Shown in pieces: positions 5,964-12,442 of a stretch of DNA of 18,912 nucleotides. The stretch's first letter is position 1, and every line of letters begins with the position of its first letter. Below the pieces are notes generated by a model. That model made no database searches. It was not told where the DNA came from and saw only the letters and a list, made by a program, of their open reading frames with translations. Source of the stretch: an uncultured Oscillibacter sp. (GTDB lineage Bacteria; Bacillota; Clostridia; Oscillospirales; Oscillospiraceae). The stretch is from the NCBI GenBank assembly GCA_910583695.1, contig CAJTZL010000050.1, forward strand, positions 1 to 18,912, given 5' to 3'. Both the position numbers and the translations under genes were made by a program.

Positions 5964-7830
5964 TCACGAACATGGCCCCGGGCCCCACGGGCCCGGCGGC
6001 GGCTTCCGCAAGCCCAAGAACATCCGGGGCACCCTGGGGAAGCTGATGCGGTATCTGGGCCGCTACAAGCTCCATCTGGTTCTGGTTGCGGCGCTGCTGA
6101 TCGTCAGCTCCGCCTGCACCGTGGGCGGGTCCTACCTGATCCGGCCCCTGATCAACGACTATATCCTCCCCGGCGACTTCCCGGGCCTCGCCGGCATGCT
6201 GACGGTCATGGCTCTGGTGTACGTGCTGGGCGCGGTGTGCTCCTTCGGCTACAGCCGCATCATGGTCCACATTTCCCAGACCACCGTGGCCGGCATCCGG
6301 GCAGACCTGTTCAGCCGTATGCAGGAGCTGCCCCTGAAATTCTTCGATACTCACACCCACGGTGAGCTCATGAGCCGCTACACCAACGACATCGAAACTG
6401 TCTCCGAGGCCCTGAACAACAGCTTCGGAAGCCTGATCTCCTGCGCACTGACCTTCACCGGCACCATCGTCATGATGCTGGTCCTCAGCCCCGCGCTGAC
6501 CCTCGTCACCTTCGCCACCCTGGCGGTGATGCTGCTGGTGGTGAAGACCATCGGCTCCCGCTCCCGGCGGTACTTTGCCGACCAACAGAAGGCCCTGGGT
6601 GAGGTCAATGGCTATATTGAAGAGATGATCGAAGGCCAGAAGGTCATCAAGGTCTTCAACCACGAGGGAGAGGCCCGGGAGGGCTTCCGGAAGCGGAACG
6701 AGGCCTACCGGGACGCGGCCACCCGGGCTCAGATCTTCGCCGGCATGATGATGCCCGCCATGGGGAACCTGAACTATATCAACTACGCTGTCACCTGCTG
6801 CGTCGGCGGCCTCCTGGCCATCCGGACCGGGGACCTGGGGGGACTGGCGGCCTTTCTCCAGTACTCCCGGCAGGTGGGCCAGCCCATCACCCAGATTTCC
6901 CAGCAGGTGAACACCCTCCTGTCCGCCGTGGCCGGCGCGGAGCGCATCTTTGAAATCATGGAGGCCCCAACCGAGGCCGACGAGGGCAGAATCCGCCTGG
7001 TCCGGGCGGCGGAGGATGAGACCGGGACCCTCACCCGGGTCCACCAGGACACCAACACCTGGGCCTGGCTGAAGCCCGACGGAACCCTGGTTCCCCTCCG
7101 GGGGGACGTGCGGTTCGATCACGTGGTTTTCGGTTACGACGAGGACCGGACCATTCTCCACGACGTGTCCCTCTTTGCCAAGCCCGGGCAGAAAATCGCC
7201 TTCGTGGGCTCCACCGGCGCGGGGAAAACCACCATCACCAGCCTCATCAACCGCTTTTATGAAATCCAGGGCGGGACCATCACCTACGACGGGCTGGATG
7301 TAAAGGACATCGCCAAGGAGTCCCTCCGCCGCTCCCTGGGGGTGGTGCTCCAGGACACCCACCTCTTCACCGGCACCGTAGCGGACAACATCCGCTACGG
7401 CCGCCTGGAGGCCACGGACGAAGAAGTGGAGGCCGCCGCCCGGCTGGCGGGAGCCGACGGCTTCATCCGCCATCTGCCCCAGGGGTACAAAACGGTTCTC
7501 TCCGGCGACGGCGGCAGTCTCAGCCAGGGGGAACGGCAGCTTCTGAACATTGCCCGGGCGGCCTGTGCCAATCCCCCGGTGCTGATTCTGGATGAGGCCA
7601 CCAGCTCCATCGACACCCGGACGGAAACCCTTATTGAGAAGGGCATGGACCGCCTCATGGCGGGCCGGACGGTCTTCGTCATCGCCCACCGGCTCTCCAC
7701 CGTCCGCAACGCCAAGGCCATCATGGTCCTGGAGCAGGGGGAGATCATCGAACGGGGGGACCACAGCGATCTCCTGGCCCAGAGGGGGCGGTACTACCAG
7801 CTCTATACGGGACTGGCGGAGCTGGCGTAA
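5956..7830 (+). CDS. ABC exporter half-transporter, catalytic subunit
   Basis: A 624-residue protein with a His/Gly/Pro-rich N-terminal tail (about 1-20), a six-helix transmembrane domain and an ATPase domain. Walker A spans residues 418-426 (GSTGAGKTT, K424), the signature is SLSQGE (521-526), Walker B is LILDEATS with E547 and the switch is H578 (IAHRL). All catalytic residues are canonical, while the signature has the LSQG form seen in the TM288-type partner. A ~35-residue insertion sits between the two domains (ADEGRIRLVRAAEDE to WAWLKPDGTLVPL), a form common in clostridial members. The start overlaps the previous gene by eight bases behind AAGGAGG, indicating coupled translation and a 1:1 heterodimer. 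Confidence 0.94.
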   Translation: MANHEHGPGPHGPGGGFRKPKNIRGTLGKLMRYLGRYKLHLVLVAALLIVSSACTVGGSYLIRPLINDYILPGDFPGLAGMLTVMALVYVLGAVCSFGYSRIMVHISQTTVAGIRADLFSRMQELPLKFFDTHTHGELMSRYTNDIETVSEALNNSFGSLISCALTFTGTIVMMLVLSPALTLVTFATLAVMLLVVKTIGSRSRRYFADQQKALGEVNGYIEEMIEGQKVIKVFNHEGEAREGFRKRNEAYRDAATRAQIFAGMMMPAMGNLNYINYAVTCCVGGLLAIRTGDLGGLAAFLQYSRQVGQPITQISQQVNTLLSAVAGAERIFEIMEAPTEADEGRIRLVRAAEDETGTLTRVHQDTNTWAWLKPDGTLVPLRGDVRFDHVVFGYDEDRTILHDVSLFAKPGQKIAFVGSTGAGKTTITSLINRFYEIQGGTITYDGLDVKDIAKESLRRSLGVVLQDTHLFTGTVADNIRYGRLEATDEEVEAAARLAGADGFIRHLPQGYKTVLSGDGGSLSQGERQLLNIARAACANPPVLILDEATSSIDTRTETLIEKGMDRLMAGRTVFVIAHRLSTVRNAKAIMVLEQGEIIERGDHSDLLAQRGRYYQLYTGLAELA

Positions 7831-7846
7831 GGCTTCCACCAGAAAC

Positions 7847-7877
7847 GCCCTGGTTTTGGCATTGACAAAACCAGGGC
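7847..7877. terminator. 12-bp hairpin downstream of the ABC genes, overlapping the -35 of the plus RNA
   Basis: The GCCCTGGTTTTG (7847-7858) and CAAAACCAGGGC (7866-7877) arms pair perfectly with a 7-nt loop. It can end the ABC transcript and, on the other strand, the minus-strand peptide RNA. T-tracts are weak on both sides. The plus promoter's -35 lies in the loop and right arm, so transcription through it and promoter use may interfere. Confidence 0.6.
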
Positions 7878-7890
7878 AAATCCGTATAAT
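7862..7890 (+). promoter_or_regulatory. Perfect-consensus sigma-A promoter of the plus-strand RNA
   Basis: TTGACA (7862-7867), 17 bases, TATAAT (7885-7890). Both hexamers are perfect. The predicted start, about 7897, is exactly the first base of a 17-bp helix that closes the RNA. Confidence 0.9.
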
Positions 7891-7974
7891 GAACATAGAA
7901 GGGCGCTGTTGCAAGACGGTCAGCCCATCTTACAGACTAACGAACCGTTAGCCGCTCGGGGGCAGACCGGGCGG

Positions 7975-8061
7975 CTAACACGCTTTTGTGGTAAGTAAAA
8001 GCGATGCCATGATGAAAAACATCAGGAACCGCAATACGGTGAAAAGCCGTTTCTTCCACAC
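7975..8061 (-). CDS. 28-aa hydrophobic peptide (candidate type I toxin)
   Basis: A GTG start at 8061 lies seven bases after GGAGGTGG, within a G-rich run at 8069-8080. The peptide starts MWKKRLFTVLRFLMFF, continues with a hydrophobic stretch to residue 23 and ends LLTTKAC. A basic N-terminus with one membrane span matches type I toxins and small membrane peptides in general form; I know no specific homologue. The stop TAG lies within a 9-bp hairpin (7947-7979). It has its own promoter at 8150-8178, and the whole message is antisense to the plus-strand RNA. An in-frame ATG at 8082 lacks an SD and is less likely. Other reading: a chance frame opposite a structured RNA. Confidence 0.5.
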   Translation of the reverse strand: MWKKRLFTVLRFLMFFIMASLLLTTKAC

Positions 8062-8149
8062 CCACGTACCACCTCCCCCCATGTGGGATTTGCGCAGGGG
8101 TGCAAACGGTGGACTGACCGCCTTTATGCAACAGCGTCCTTCTGCCGCT

Positions 8150-8178
8150 ATCCTACCACACCGTCCAGCGCCTGTCAA
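8150..8178 (-). promoter_or_regulatory. Sigma-A promoter of the minus-strand peptide RNA
   Basis: On the minus strand TTGACA (8173-8178), 17 bases, TAGGAT (8150-8155). The -35 is perfect; the -10 is weaker than that of the facing plus promoter, which fits a weak-toxin, strong-antitoxin arrangement. Confidence 0.8.
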
Positions 8179-8183
8179 TTTCC

Positions 8184-8206
8184 GCCGCCCGATGGGGCGG
8201 CTTTTT
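8184..8206 (+). terminator. Rho-independent terminator of the plus-strand RNA
   Basis: GCCGCCC (8184-8190), loop GATG, GGGCGGC (8195-8201), then TTTTT (8202-8206). It also insulates the PadR promoter just downstream. Confidence 0.88.
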
Positions 8207-8228
8207 GATGCTCTTTTCCCCCTGCCCC

Positions 8229-8257
8229 TTGACAATATCGATGTTCGATATTATAAT
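8229..8257 (+). promoter_or_regulatory. Perfect-consensus promoter of the padR-DUF2812 operon
   Basis: TTGACA (8229-8234), 17 bases, TATAAT (8252-8257). Such a strong promoter in front of a repressor gene normally implies tight repression. Confidence 0.92.
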
Positions 8258-8284
8258 GTATTTAGCAATAACGATATTCGATAT
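8235..8284. promoter_or_regulatory. PadR operator candidates
   Basis: ATATCGA-TGT-TCGATAT (8235-8251) is a perfect 17-bp palindrome that fills the promoter spacer exactly. Two further CGATAT half-sites in direct repeat (8272-8277 and 8279-8284) lie just before the SD. Binding of the encoded PadR here would block both transcription and the ribosome-binding region. Confidence 0.75.
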
Positions 8285-8298
8285 CAGGAGGTGCCGCC

Positions 8299-8622
8299 AT
8301 GGCGAGAGAAAAATTCCAAACCCTGACGGAGCCCATGTTCTACATCCTCCTCACCCTCCGGGAGGAATGCTGCGGCACGGACATCATGGCCCGGGTGTCC
8401 GCTTTGACCCACGGGCGGGTGGACCTGGGGCCCGGGACCCTCTACAACCTGCTGGACAGCTTCCAGCAGGCGGGGATGATTCGGGAGACCAGCGTATCGG
8501 GCCGGAAGCGGAGCTACCTGATCACAGACAAGGGCCGGGAGACCTTGACGGCGGAGTACCGCCGCCTGCTGGCCCTGACGGAGGATTACAAAACCTGTAT
8601 GGGAGAGGAGGAGCCGACATGA
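8299..8622 (+). CDS. PadR-family transcriptional regulator
   Basis: A 107-residue PadR protein (subfamily-2 size). The winged helix spans about residues 8-85: LTEPMFYILLTLREECCGTDIMARV, then LGPGTLYNLLDSFQQAGMI (recognition helix region) and the wing GRKRSYLITDKGRETL. A short C-terminal helix should mediate dimerisation. The start ATG 8299 follows AGGAGGTG (8286-8293). Its stop overlaps the next start (ATGA), so it is translationally coupled to the DUF2812 genes, the standard partner of small PadR regulators in Firmicutes. Autorepression through the spacer palindrome is likely. Confidence 0.95.
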   Translation: MAREKFQTLTEPMFYILLTLREECCGTDIMARVSALTHGRVDLGPGTLYNLLDSFQQAGMIRETSVSGRKRSYLITDKGRETLTAEYRRLLALTEDYKTCMGEEEPT

Positions 8623-9986
8623 AAAACGTGACCTACCGCTGGGAATCTCTCAGCCCCTTTGACCTCCGGGGTACGGCGGAACGCCTCTCCGCCATGGCGG
8701 AGAAGGGCTGGCGCCTGGAGCGCATCGGCAGGTGCTTCTGGCGGTACCGAAGGGCGGACCCGGCCAGAGTCCACTACGCCGTCACCTGTCCCCCCGCCGC
8801 CGGGGAGGACGGGGACCTGGAAGACCGCCTGTTTTTCCAGGAGCTCTGTGCCGCCGCCGGATGGGAGGTGGTGACGGACTGGGCGGAGCTGCAAATCTAC
8901 GCCTCGGAGCAGGCGTGCCCCACGCCTCTGGAGACCGACGAAGCCCTTCTCCTGGAGCGGGTCCACCGGTCCATGCGGTTTACCTGCCTGCGGGACCGGA
9001 GGAATCAGCTTCTCTGCTACGCCTTCTTCCTGGTCCTCATGCTGTCCCAGGCATTCCGGTATCCCTGCTCTTACTTCTTCAATACCTTGAGCCTGAGCCT
9101 TCCGGTGGTCAGCCTGCTGTCCCTTTTGGGGGAGGCTTACGCCATCGCCGGGTACTTCTTCTGGCTCCGCCGGTCCCGCCGTTCGGTGGAGGAGGGCGGG
9201 AACCTCGCTCCCGTCTCCCGGCAGTACCGCTTCCTCAGCCGCCTGTCCGCGATGCTGGCAGCCGGTTTGTGTCTTGCCCTGCTGCACATGCTGGTCTCCT
9301 CGTCCCACCCGTCGGACCGGACCGCCGCCGGGGCGCTGCTGGGAACTCTGGCCGTTGCCGGGCTGGCACTGGGCCTGCACCGGTACCTCAAGGGCCGGAC
9401 CATGAGCCACAACGCCCAGGCCGTCCTCGCGCTGGTGTGCGTGTTTATTCTGGCCCTGCCCTTCATCGAGTGGGATTCGTACCCTGGGCCGCCCCCGCAG
9501 ACGCCGGAGCCGGAGGCGGACGAATACCTCTGGCAGGGACAGCTCTGGGACCGGGAGCCCCGGGAGATTCCCCTCACGGCGGAGGACCTGACGGGCCGGA
9601 CGTGGCCCCATGTCCGGCGGGAGGCCGTTCTCCGGGAGCGCTCCCCCTTTGGCTCCCGAACCGTCTGCTCCGAGGAGGCCCGGCAGGAAACCGGTGAGGC
9701 GTTCTCCCTGTACTATGCGCTCTACGACGTCTCCAACGGCTGGGTATACGGTCTCCTGCGGGACGACCTTCTGGACGGGGAGGAATGGGCCCCCTACCGG
9801 ACGGAGGATCCCGCCCCCTGGGGCGCGGACGCGGCCTATCAGCGGTATTCTAACGGGAGACCCACGGGAGATTGGCTGATCTGCTGGCCCGGGCGGCTGG
9901 TGGAGCTCCGATGGGAGGGGGCCGGACAGATCACCGCCGCCGCCGCGCGGCTGGCCCCGGAGGACCGGAAGGAGGAAACGAGATGA
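8619..9986 (+). CDS. DUF2812 membrane protein, first paralogue
   Basis: A 455-residue protein. Residues 1 to ~110 are the cytoplasmic DUF2812 domain (AERLSAMAEKGWRLERIG, FWRYRRADPARVHYAVTC, CAAAGWEVVTDWAELQIY). About five membrane segments follow (roughly residues 128-300), then a ~150-residue C-terminal domain, probably outside the cell, containing EDPAPWGADAAYQRYSNGRP and WLICWPGRLVEL. It starts in the padR stop and its own TGA overlaps the next start. Compared with the simple DUF2812 domain, the soluble C-terminal domain is extra, and it is shared with the next gene, showing duplication. Function unknown; PadR linkage suggests a membrane or antimicrobial stress response (inference). Confidence 0.88.
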   Translation: MKNVTYRWESLSPFDLRGTAERLSAMAEKGWRLERIGRCFWRYRRADPARVHYAVTCPPAAGEDGDLEDRLFFQELCAAAGWEVVTDWAELQIYASEQACPTPLETDEALLLERVHRSMRFTCLRDRRNQLLCYAFFLVLMLSQAFRYPCSYFFNTLSLSLPVVSLLSLLGEAYAIAGYFFWLRRSRRSVEEGGNLAPVSRQYRFLSRLSAMLAAGLCLALLHMLVSSSHPSDRTAAGALLGTLAVAGLALGLHRYLKGRTMSHNAQAVLALVCVFILALPFIEWDSYPGPPPQTPEPEADEYLWQGQLWDREPREIPLTAEDLTGRTWPHVRREAVLRERSPFGSRTVCSEEARQETGEAFSLYYALYDVSNGWVYGLLRDDLLDGEEWAPYRTEDPAPWGADAAYQRYSNGRPTGDWLICWPGRLVELRWEGAGQITAAAARLAPEDRKEETR

Positions 9987-11398
9987 AAGACGTGAAATAC
10001 TGCAGGAGCACCCTCTGCCTTTACGACTACCGGGGCGTGGAGGAGCACCTCTCCGCCATGGCGGCCCAGGGCTGGCGGCTGGAGAAGGCGGGGAACTCCC
10101 TCTGGAAGTACCGCCGGGCGGAGCCCGCCCGGGTCCGTTACGCCGTCACCTACAACGCCGGGGCCTCTCAGTTCAACCCCGGCCCCACGGAAGGGCAGGA
10201 GTCCCTGGAGGAGCTCTGCGCCGCCGCCGGGTGGGAAAAGGTCTCCGACTGGTTCCAGATGCAGATTTTCTCCACGGAGGACCCCGCCGCCGTCCCCCTG
10301 GAGACGGACGAGGCGCTGCGGCTCCAGAACATCCACCGCTCCATGCGGAAGAACTACCTCCCCACCAACATCTTCCTGCTGGCCGTCGGGCTCTGGATGT
10401 CCGCCTCCCTGGTGTACTCCCTGGTTTCGGGGAACATCCTCCGGCTGTTTTCCAGCAACGCCCATCTCTTCTCCGGGTCGCTGTTCCTGCTGTTGGTCCT
10501 TGCGGAAAGCTACACTCTCCTCCATTACTACCGCTGGCGGAAGCAGTCCCGCCGCTCCATCGAGGACGGCGGAACCTGCGTCCCCATCAACACCCGGGCT
10601 TATCAGCGGCTCAACCGCGGCGGACTGGTCCTGGTGGGGATTGTGTCGGCCCTGTATCTGCTGGCGGAGCTGCTGAGCGGCAGCAGGGGCTATGTCCTTT
10701 TCTTCCTGGCATACATTCTCCAATTCATCCTGCTGGTCTTCCTGGTCCGTCGGACTACGGCGGTGCTGCGAAAGCGGAGAGCCTCCAAAAGCGTCAACAT
10801 CGTGGTGACCCTGGCGGTGGACGTTGTTCTGGCCTTTGCCCTCATCGGAGGGCTGACCTTCTGCGCCATCCGTTCCGGCTGGTTTTCCGGCGGAAGCGGC
10901 GAGACCTACACCTATCAGAACGTGAAATTTGACGTACATCCCCGGGAAGACGTCCCCCTGACCCTCTCCGATCTGACCGGGAAACCCTACGAGCACGTCA
11001 GCCGGAACTGGCGGCGGGTGGGGTCCGTCCTTCTGCCGGAATGGAGCTATTGGGAAACCGCTCTTGAAAACGGTCCGGAGGAGGAGGGCTGGCCCGGTTC
11101 CCTGCACCTCAGCTATACGGTCTATATCCCCCGGTTCCAGTGGTTCTACGATGATGTTGCGGAGGAGCTTCTGGAGAGCGCCGTCCCGCGCTCGTCCTAC
11201 GACATAGGGTACGCGTATGTTTCCGAGGACCCGGCCCCCTGGGGGGCGGAGGCGGTTTACCGCCGCTGGCTGGACGGCAGTCCCATAAATTCCTGGTTTC
11301 TGTGCTTCCCGGGCCGGATTGCAAGCCTCAGCATGGACTGGGAGCCCACGGCCCGGGAAAAGGCGCTGATTCAGAGCCGCCTGGGTTCGGAGACATAA
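9983..11398 (+). CDS. DUF2812 membrane protein, second paralogue
   Basis: A 471-residue paralogue of the preceding gene with the same plan: N-terminal DUF2812 domain (EEHLSAMAAQGWRLEKAG, LWKYRRAEPARVRYAVTY, AGWEKVSDWFQMQIF), PLETDEALRLQNIHRSMR just before the first span, about five membrane segments (roughly 125-310) and a C-terminal domain with the shared EDPAPWGAEAVYRRW and PGRIASL motifs. The start ATG 9983 overlaps the previous TGA behind GGAGG. Adjacent paralogues at fixed coupling suggest a heteromeric complex (inference). It is followed by the terminator at 11406-11430. Confidence 0.88.
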   Translation: MKDVKYCRSTLCLYDYRGVEEHLSAMAAQGWRLEKAGNSLWKYRRAEPARVRYAVTYNAGASQFNPGPTEGQESLEELCAAAGWEKVSDWFQMQIFSTEDPAAVPLETDEALRLQNIHRSMRKNYLPTNIFLLAVGLWMSASLVYSLVSGNILRLFSSNAHLFSGSLFLLLVLAESYTLLHYYRWRKQSRRSIEDGGTCVPINTRAYQRLNRGGLVLVGIVSALYLLAELLSGSRGYVLFFLAYILQFILLVFLVRRTTAVLRKRRASKSVNIVVTLAVDVVLAFALIGGLTFCAIRSGWFSGGSGETYTYQNVKFDVHPREDVPLTLSDLTGKPYEHVSRNWRRVGSVLLPEWSYWETALENGPEEEGWPGSLHLSYTVYIPRFQWFYDDVAEELLESAVPRSSYDIGYAYVSEDPAPWGAEAVYRRWLDGSPINSWFLCFPGRIASLSMDWEPTAREKALIQSRLGSET

Positions 11399-11405
11399 AA
11401 AAGAA

Positions 11406-11430
11406 GAGGAGAGGCGCTCTGCCTCTCCTC
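11406..11430. terminator. Bidirectional terminator between DUF2812 and spo0A
   Basis: GAGGAGAGGC (11406-11415), loop GCTCT, GCCTCTCCTC (11421-11430): a perfect 10-bp stem. On the minus strand it is followed by TTCTTTTTT, making a good spo0A terminator; the plus side has only GTTCTTG. Confidence 0.88.
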
Positions 11431-11444
11431 GTTCTTGCACGGCC

Positions 11445-12215
11445 TCAGCCCTGGTCCCGCAGCACCCAGCTGTCCCCGCTGAGCATCAGCCGGTCGGCAA
11501 TCATGGCGATGAACTCCGAGTTGGTGGGCTTGCCCTTGGTGTTGGATACGGTGTAACCGAAGTACTTTTGCAGCGTCTCCAGGTCTCCCCGGTCCCAGGC
11601 CACCTCAATGGCGTGGCGGATGGCCCGCTCCACCCGGGAGGGCGTGGTGCCGAAGCGCTTGGCCACCGCCGGGTACAGCACCTTGGTGACGGCGTTGATG
11701 ACTTCCATGTCGTTTACCGCAATGATGATGGCCTCCCGCAGGTATTGGTAGCCCTTGATATGGGCCGGGACGCCGATTTCGTGGATGACGGCAGTGACGG
11801 TGTTCCGCAGGGCGTGAACCCGCAGGTCCGGGGACGAGGGGCTTTCGAAAATGCCGTGCATCCGCTCCATCAGGGAGGCGGGCTCGCAGGGCTTGGGCAG
11901 ATAGTAGCACACGCCCAGCTTCTCCGCGTCCGCCAGGGTCTGGTGTCCGCAGAAGGCGGAGACAATGATGGTCTTGGGCGTGGGGCCGTTCTGGTCCTTC
12001 AGCGTTTTCAACAGGCCCAATCCGTCCAGCCCCGGCAGGGCCACGTCCGTCAGCAGGAGATCCGGCCTTCGCTCCTCAATGAGCCGCAGGGCCTCCCGTC
12101 CGTCTCCGGTGGAAGCCGCCACGATAAACTCACCGGCCTGTTCAATGGCCTCCTGCAGCATCGTGCGGAATTCCTCGTTGGCATCCGCCAGAAGCACAGT
12201 CCTTTGATTATCCAT
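11445..12215 (-). CDS. spo0A: Sporulation master regulator Spo0A
   Basis: A 256-residue response regulator that commits cells to sporulation when phosphorylated. The receiver domain (about 5-125) has the acidic pocket residue D11, phospho-acceptor D57 (LLLTDVALPG), S86 in the switch position and K108 (YYLPKPC). A hinge leads to the Spo0A_C effector domain with the diagnostic TPSRVERAIRHAIEVAW recognition region. C-terminal GKPTNSEFIAMIADRL is also typical. The start at 12215 has only a moderate SD (AAGGAAAGG, rather far upstream). It is transcribed alone, convergent to the DUF2812 operon; the usual neighbour spoIVB is not in the window. Its upstream region carries a 0A-box match. Confidence 0.97.
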   Translation of the reverse strand: MDNQRTVLLADANEEFRTMLQEAIEQAGEFIVAASTGDGREALRLIEERRPDLLLTDVALPGLDGLGLLKTLKDQNGPTPKTIIVSAFCGHQTLADAEKLGVCYYLPKPCEPASLMERMHGIFESPSSPDLRVHALRNTVTAVIHEIGVPAHIKGYQYLREAIIIAVNDMEVINAVTKVLYPAVAKRFGTTPSRVERAIRHAIEVAWDRGDLETLQKYFGYTVSNTKGKPTNSEFIAMIADRLMLSGDSWVLRDQG

Positions 12216-12285
12216 GATGATTCCAAACCTTTCCTTCTAGTGATCGGCTGTCTGAGCGTCCTGACACTCTCAGCTCGTTTTCTAT

Positions 12286-12314
12286 AAAATAGCATAAATT
12301 TCCAGATTTTTCAA
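12286..12314 (-). promoter_or_regulatory. Proximal spo0A promoter
   Basis: On the minus strand TTGAAA (12309-12314), 17 bases ending in TGC, TATTTT (12286-12291): a sigma-A-type promoter with extended -10. A weaker distal candidate is TTGACA (12405-12410) with CACAAT 17 bases on. No clear sigma-H promoter is visible. Confidence 0.6.
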
Positions 12315-12343
12315 GATGGGATTACAAAAAAACAGAAGTTTTC

Positions 12344-12351
12344 TTCGACAT
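12344..12351 (-). promoter_or_regulatory. 0A box upstream of spo0A
   Basis: ATGTCGAA on the minus strand matches the Bacillus 0A-box consensus TTGTCGAA at seven of eight bases. It lies 30 bp upstream of the proximal -35 and between the two candidate promoters, as expected for Spo0A~P autoregulation. Confidence 0.6.
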
Positions 12352-12442
12352 TTTTTTCGTTTTCCGCGGCAAACCCCATATATTGTGTATTTTTTCCATT
12401 TTTCTGTCAATTTCTACCAAAGCTCATGGCGGCAGAGCCGGT

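Larger units (their letters stand above)
7847..8143 (-). ncRNA. Predicted minus-strand peptide mRNA
   Basis: The start site expected from the promoter at 8150-8178 is near 8143, the outer end of the 17-bp inverted repeat. The message carries an ~80-nt leader, the 28-codon frame and a 3' tail. Its 5' end (8127-8143) can pair with its 3' region (7897-7913), a long-range pairing known to hold back translation in hok-type and other type I toxin messages. The end at 7847 is inferred from the hairpin there. Confidence 0.5.
7897..8206 (+). ncRNA. Structured plus-strand RNA (candidate antitoxin or new ncRNA)
   Basis: About 310 nt from a consensus promoter to an intrinsic terminator, with no supported gene on this strand. 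The 5' end AGAAGGGCGCTGTTGCA (7897-7913) pairs with 8127-8143. The stem resumes with CGGTCAG/CTGACCG (7917-7923 with 8114-8120) and 7925-7929 with 8108-8112. Inside are local hairpins: 7947-7955/7971-7979 (9 bp), 7981-7987/7997-8003 (7 bp), 8010-8014/8020-8024, 8061-8067/8081-8087 with a C-rich loop, and 8089-8093/8102-8106. The three non-Watson-Crick positions in these helices are G-U pairs on this strand but A-C mismatches on the other, favouring folding of the plus RNA. The C-rich loop is exactly complementary to the SD of the minus-strand peptide. I see no 6S, tmRNA, SRP or RNase P hallmarks. Confidence 0.75.

Noticed and set aside
5800..7914. Long minus-strand open frame (704 codons) opposite the second ABC gene
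   Set aside because: Same low-complexity composition, no start context, and it runs across the true gene and its promoter.
7897..8206. Identification as 6S RNA, tmRNA, SRP RNA or RNase P RNA
   Set aside because: 6S would be one long hairpin with a central bubble rather than a multi-branched loop; no tRNA-like ends with CCA, SRP tetraloop domain or GAGGAAAGTC-type RNase P core was seen.
9839..11440. Minus-strand open frame (533 codons) opposite the second DUF2812 gene
   Set aside because: It is a shadow of a gene with a supported start, SD and family, and it runs through the spo0A terminator.
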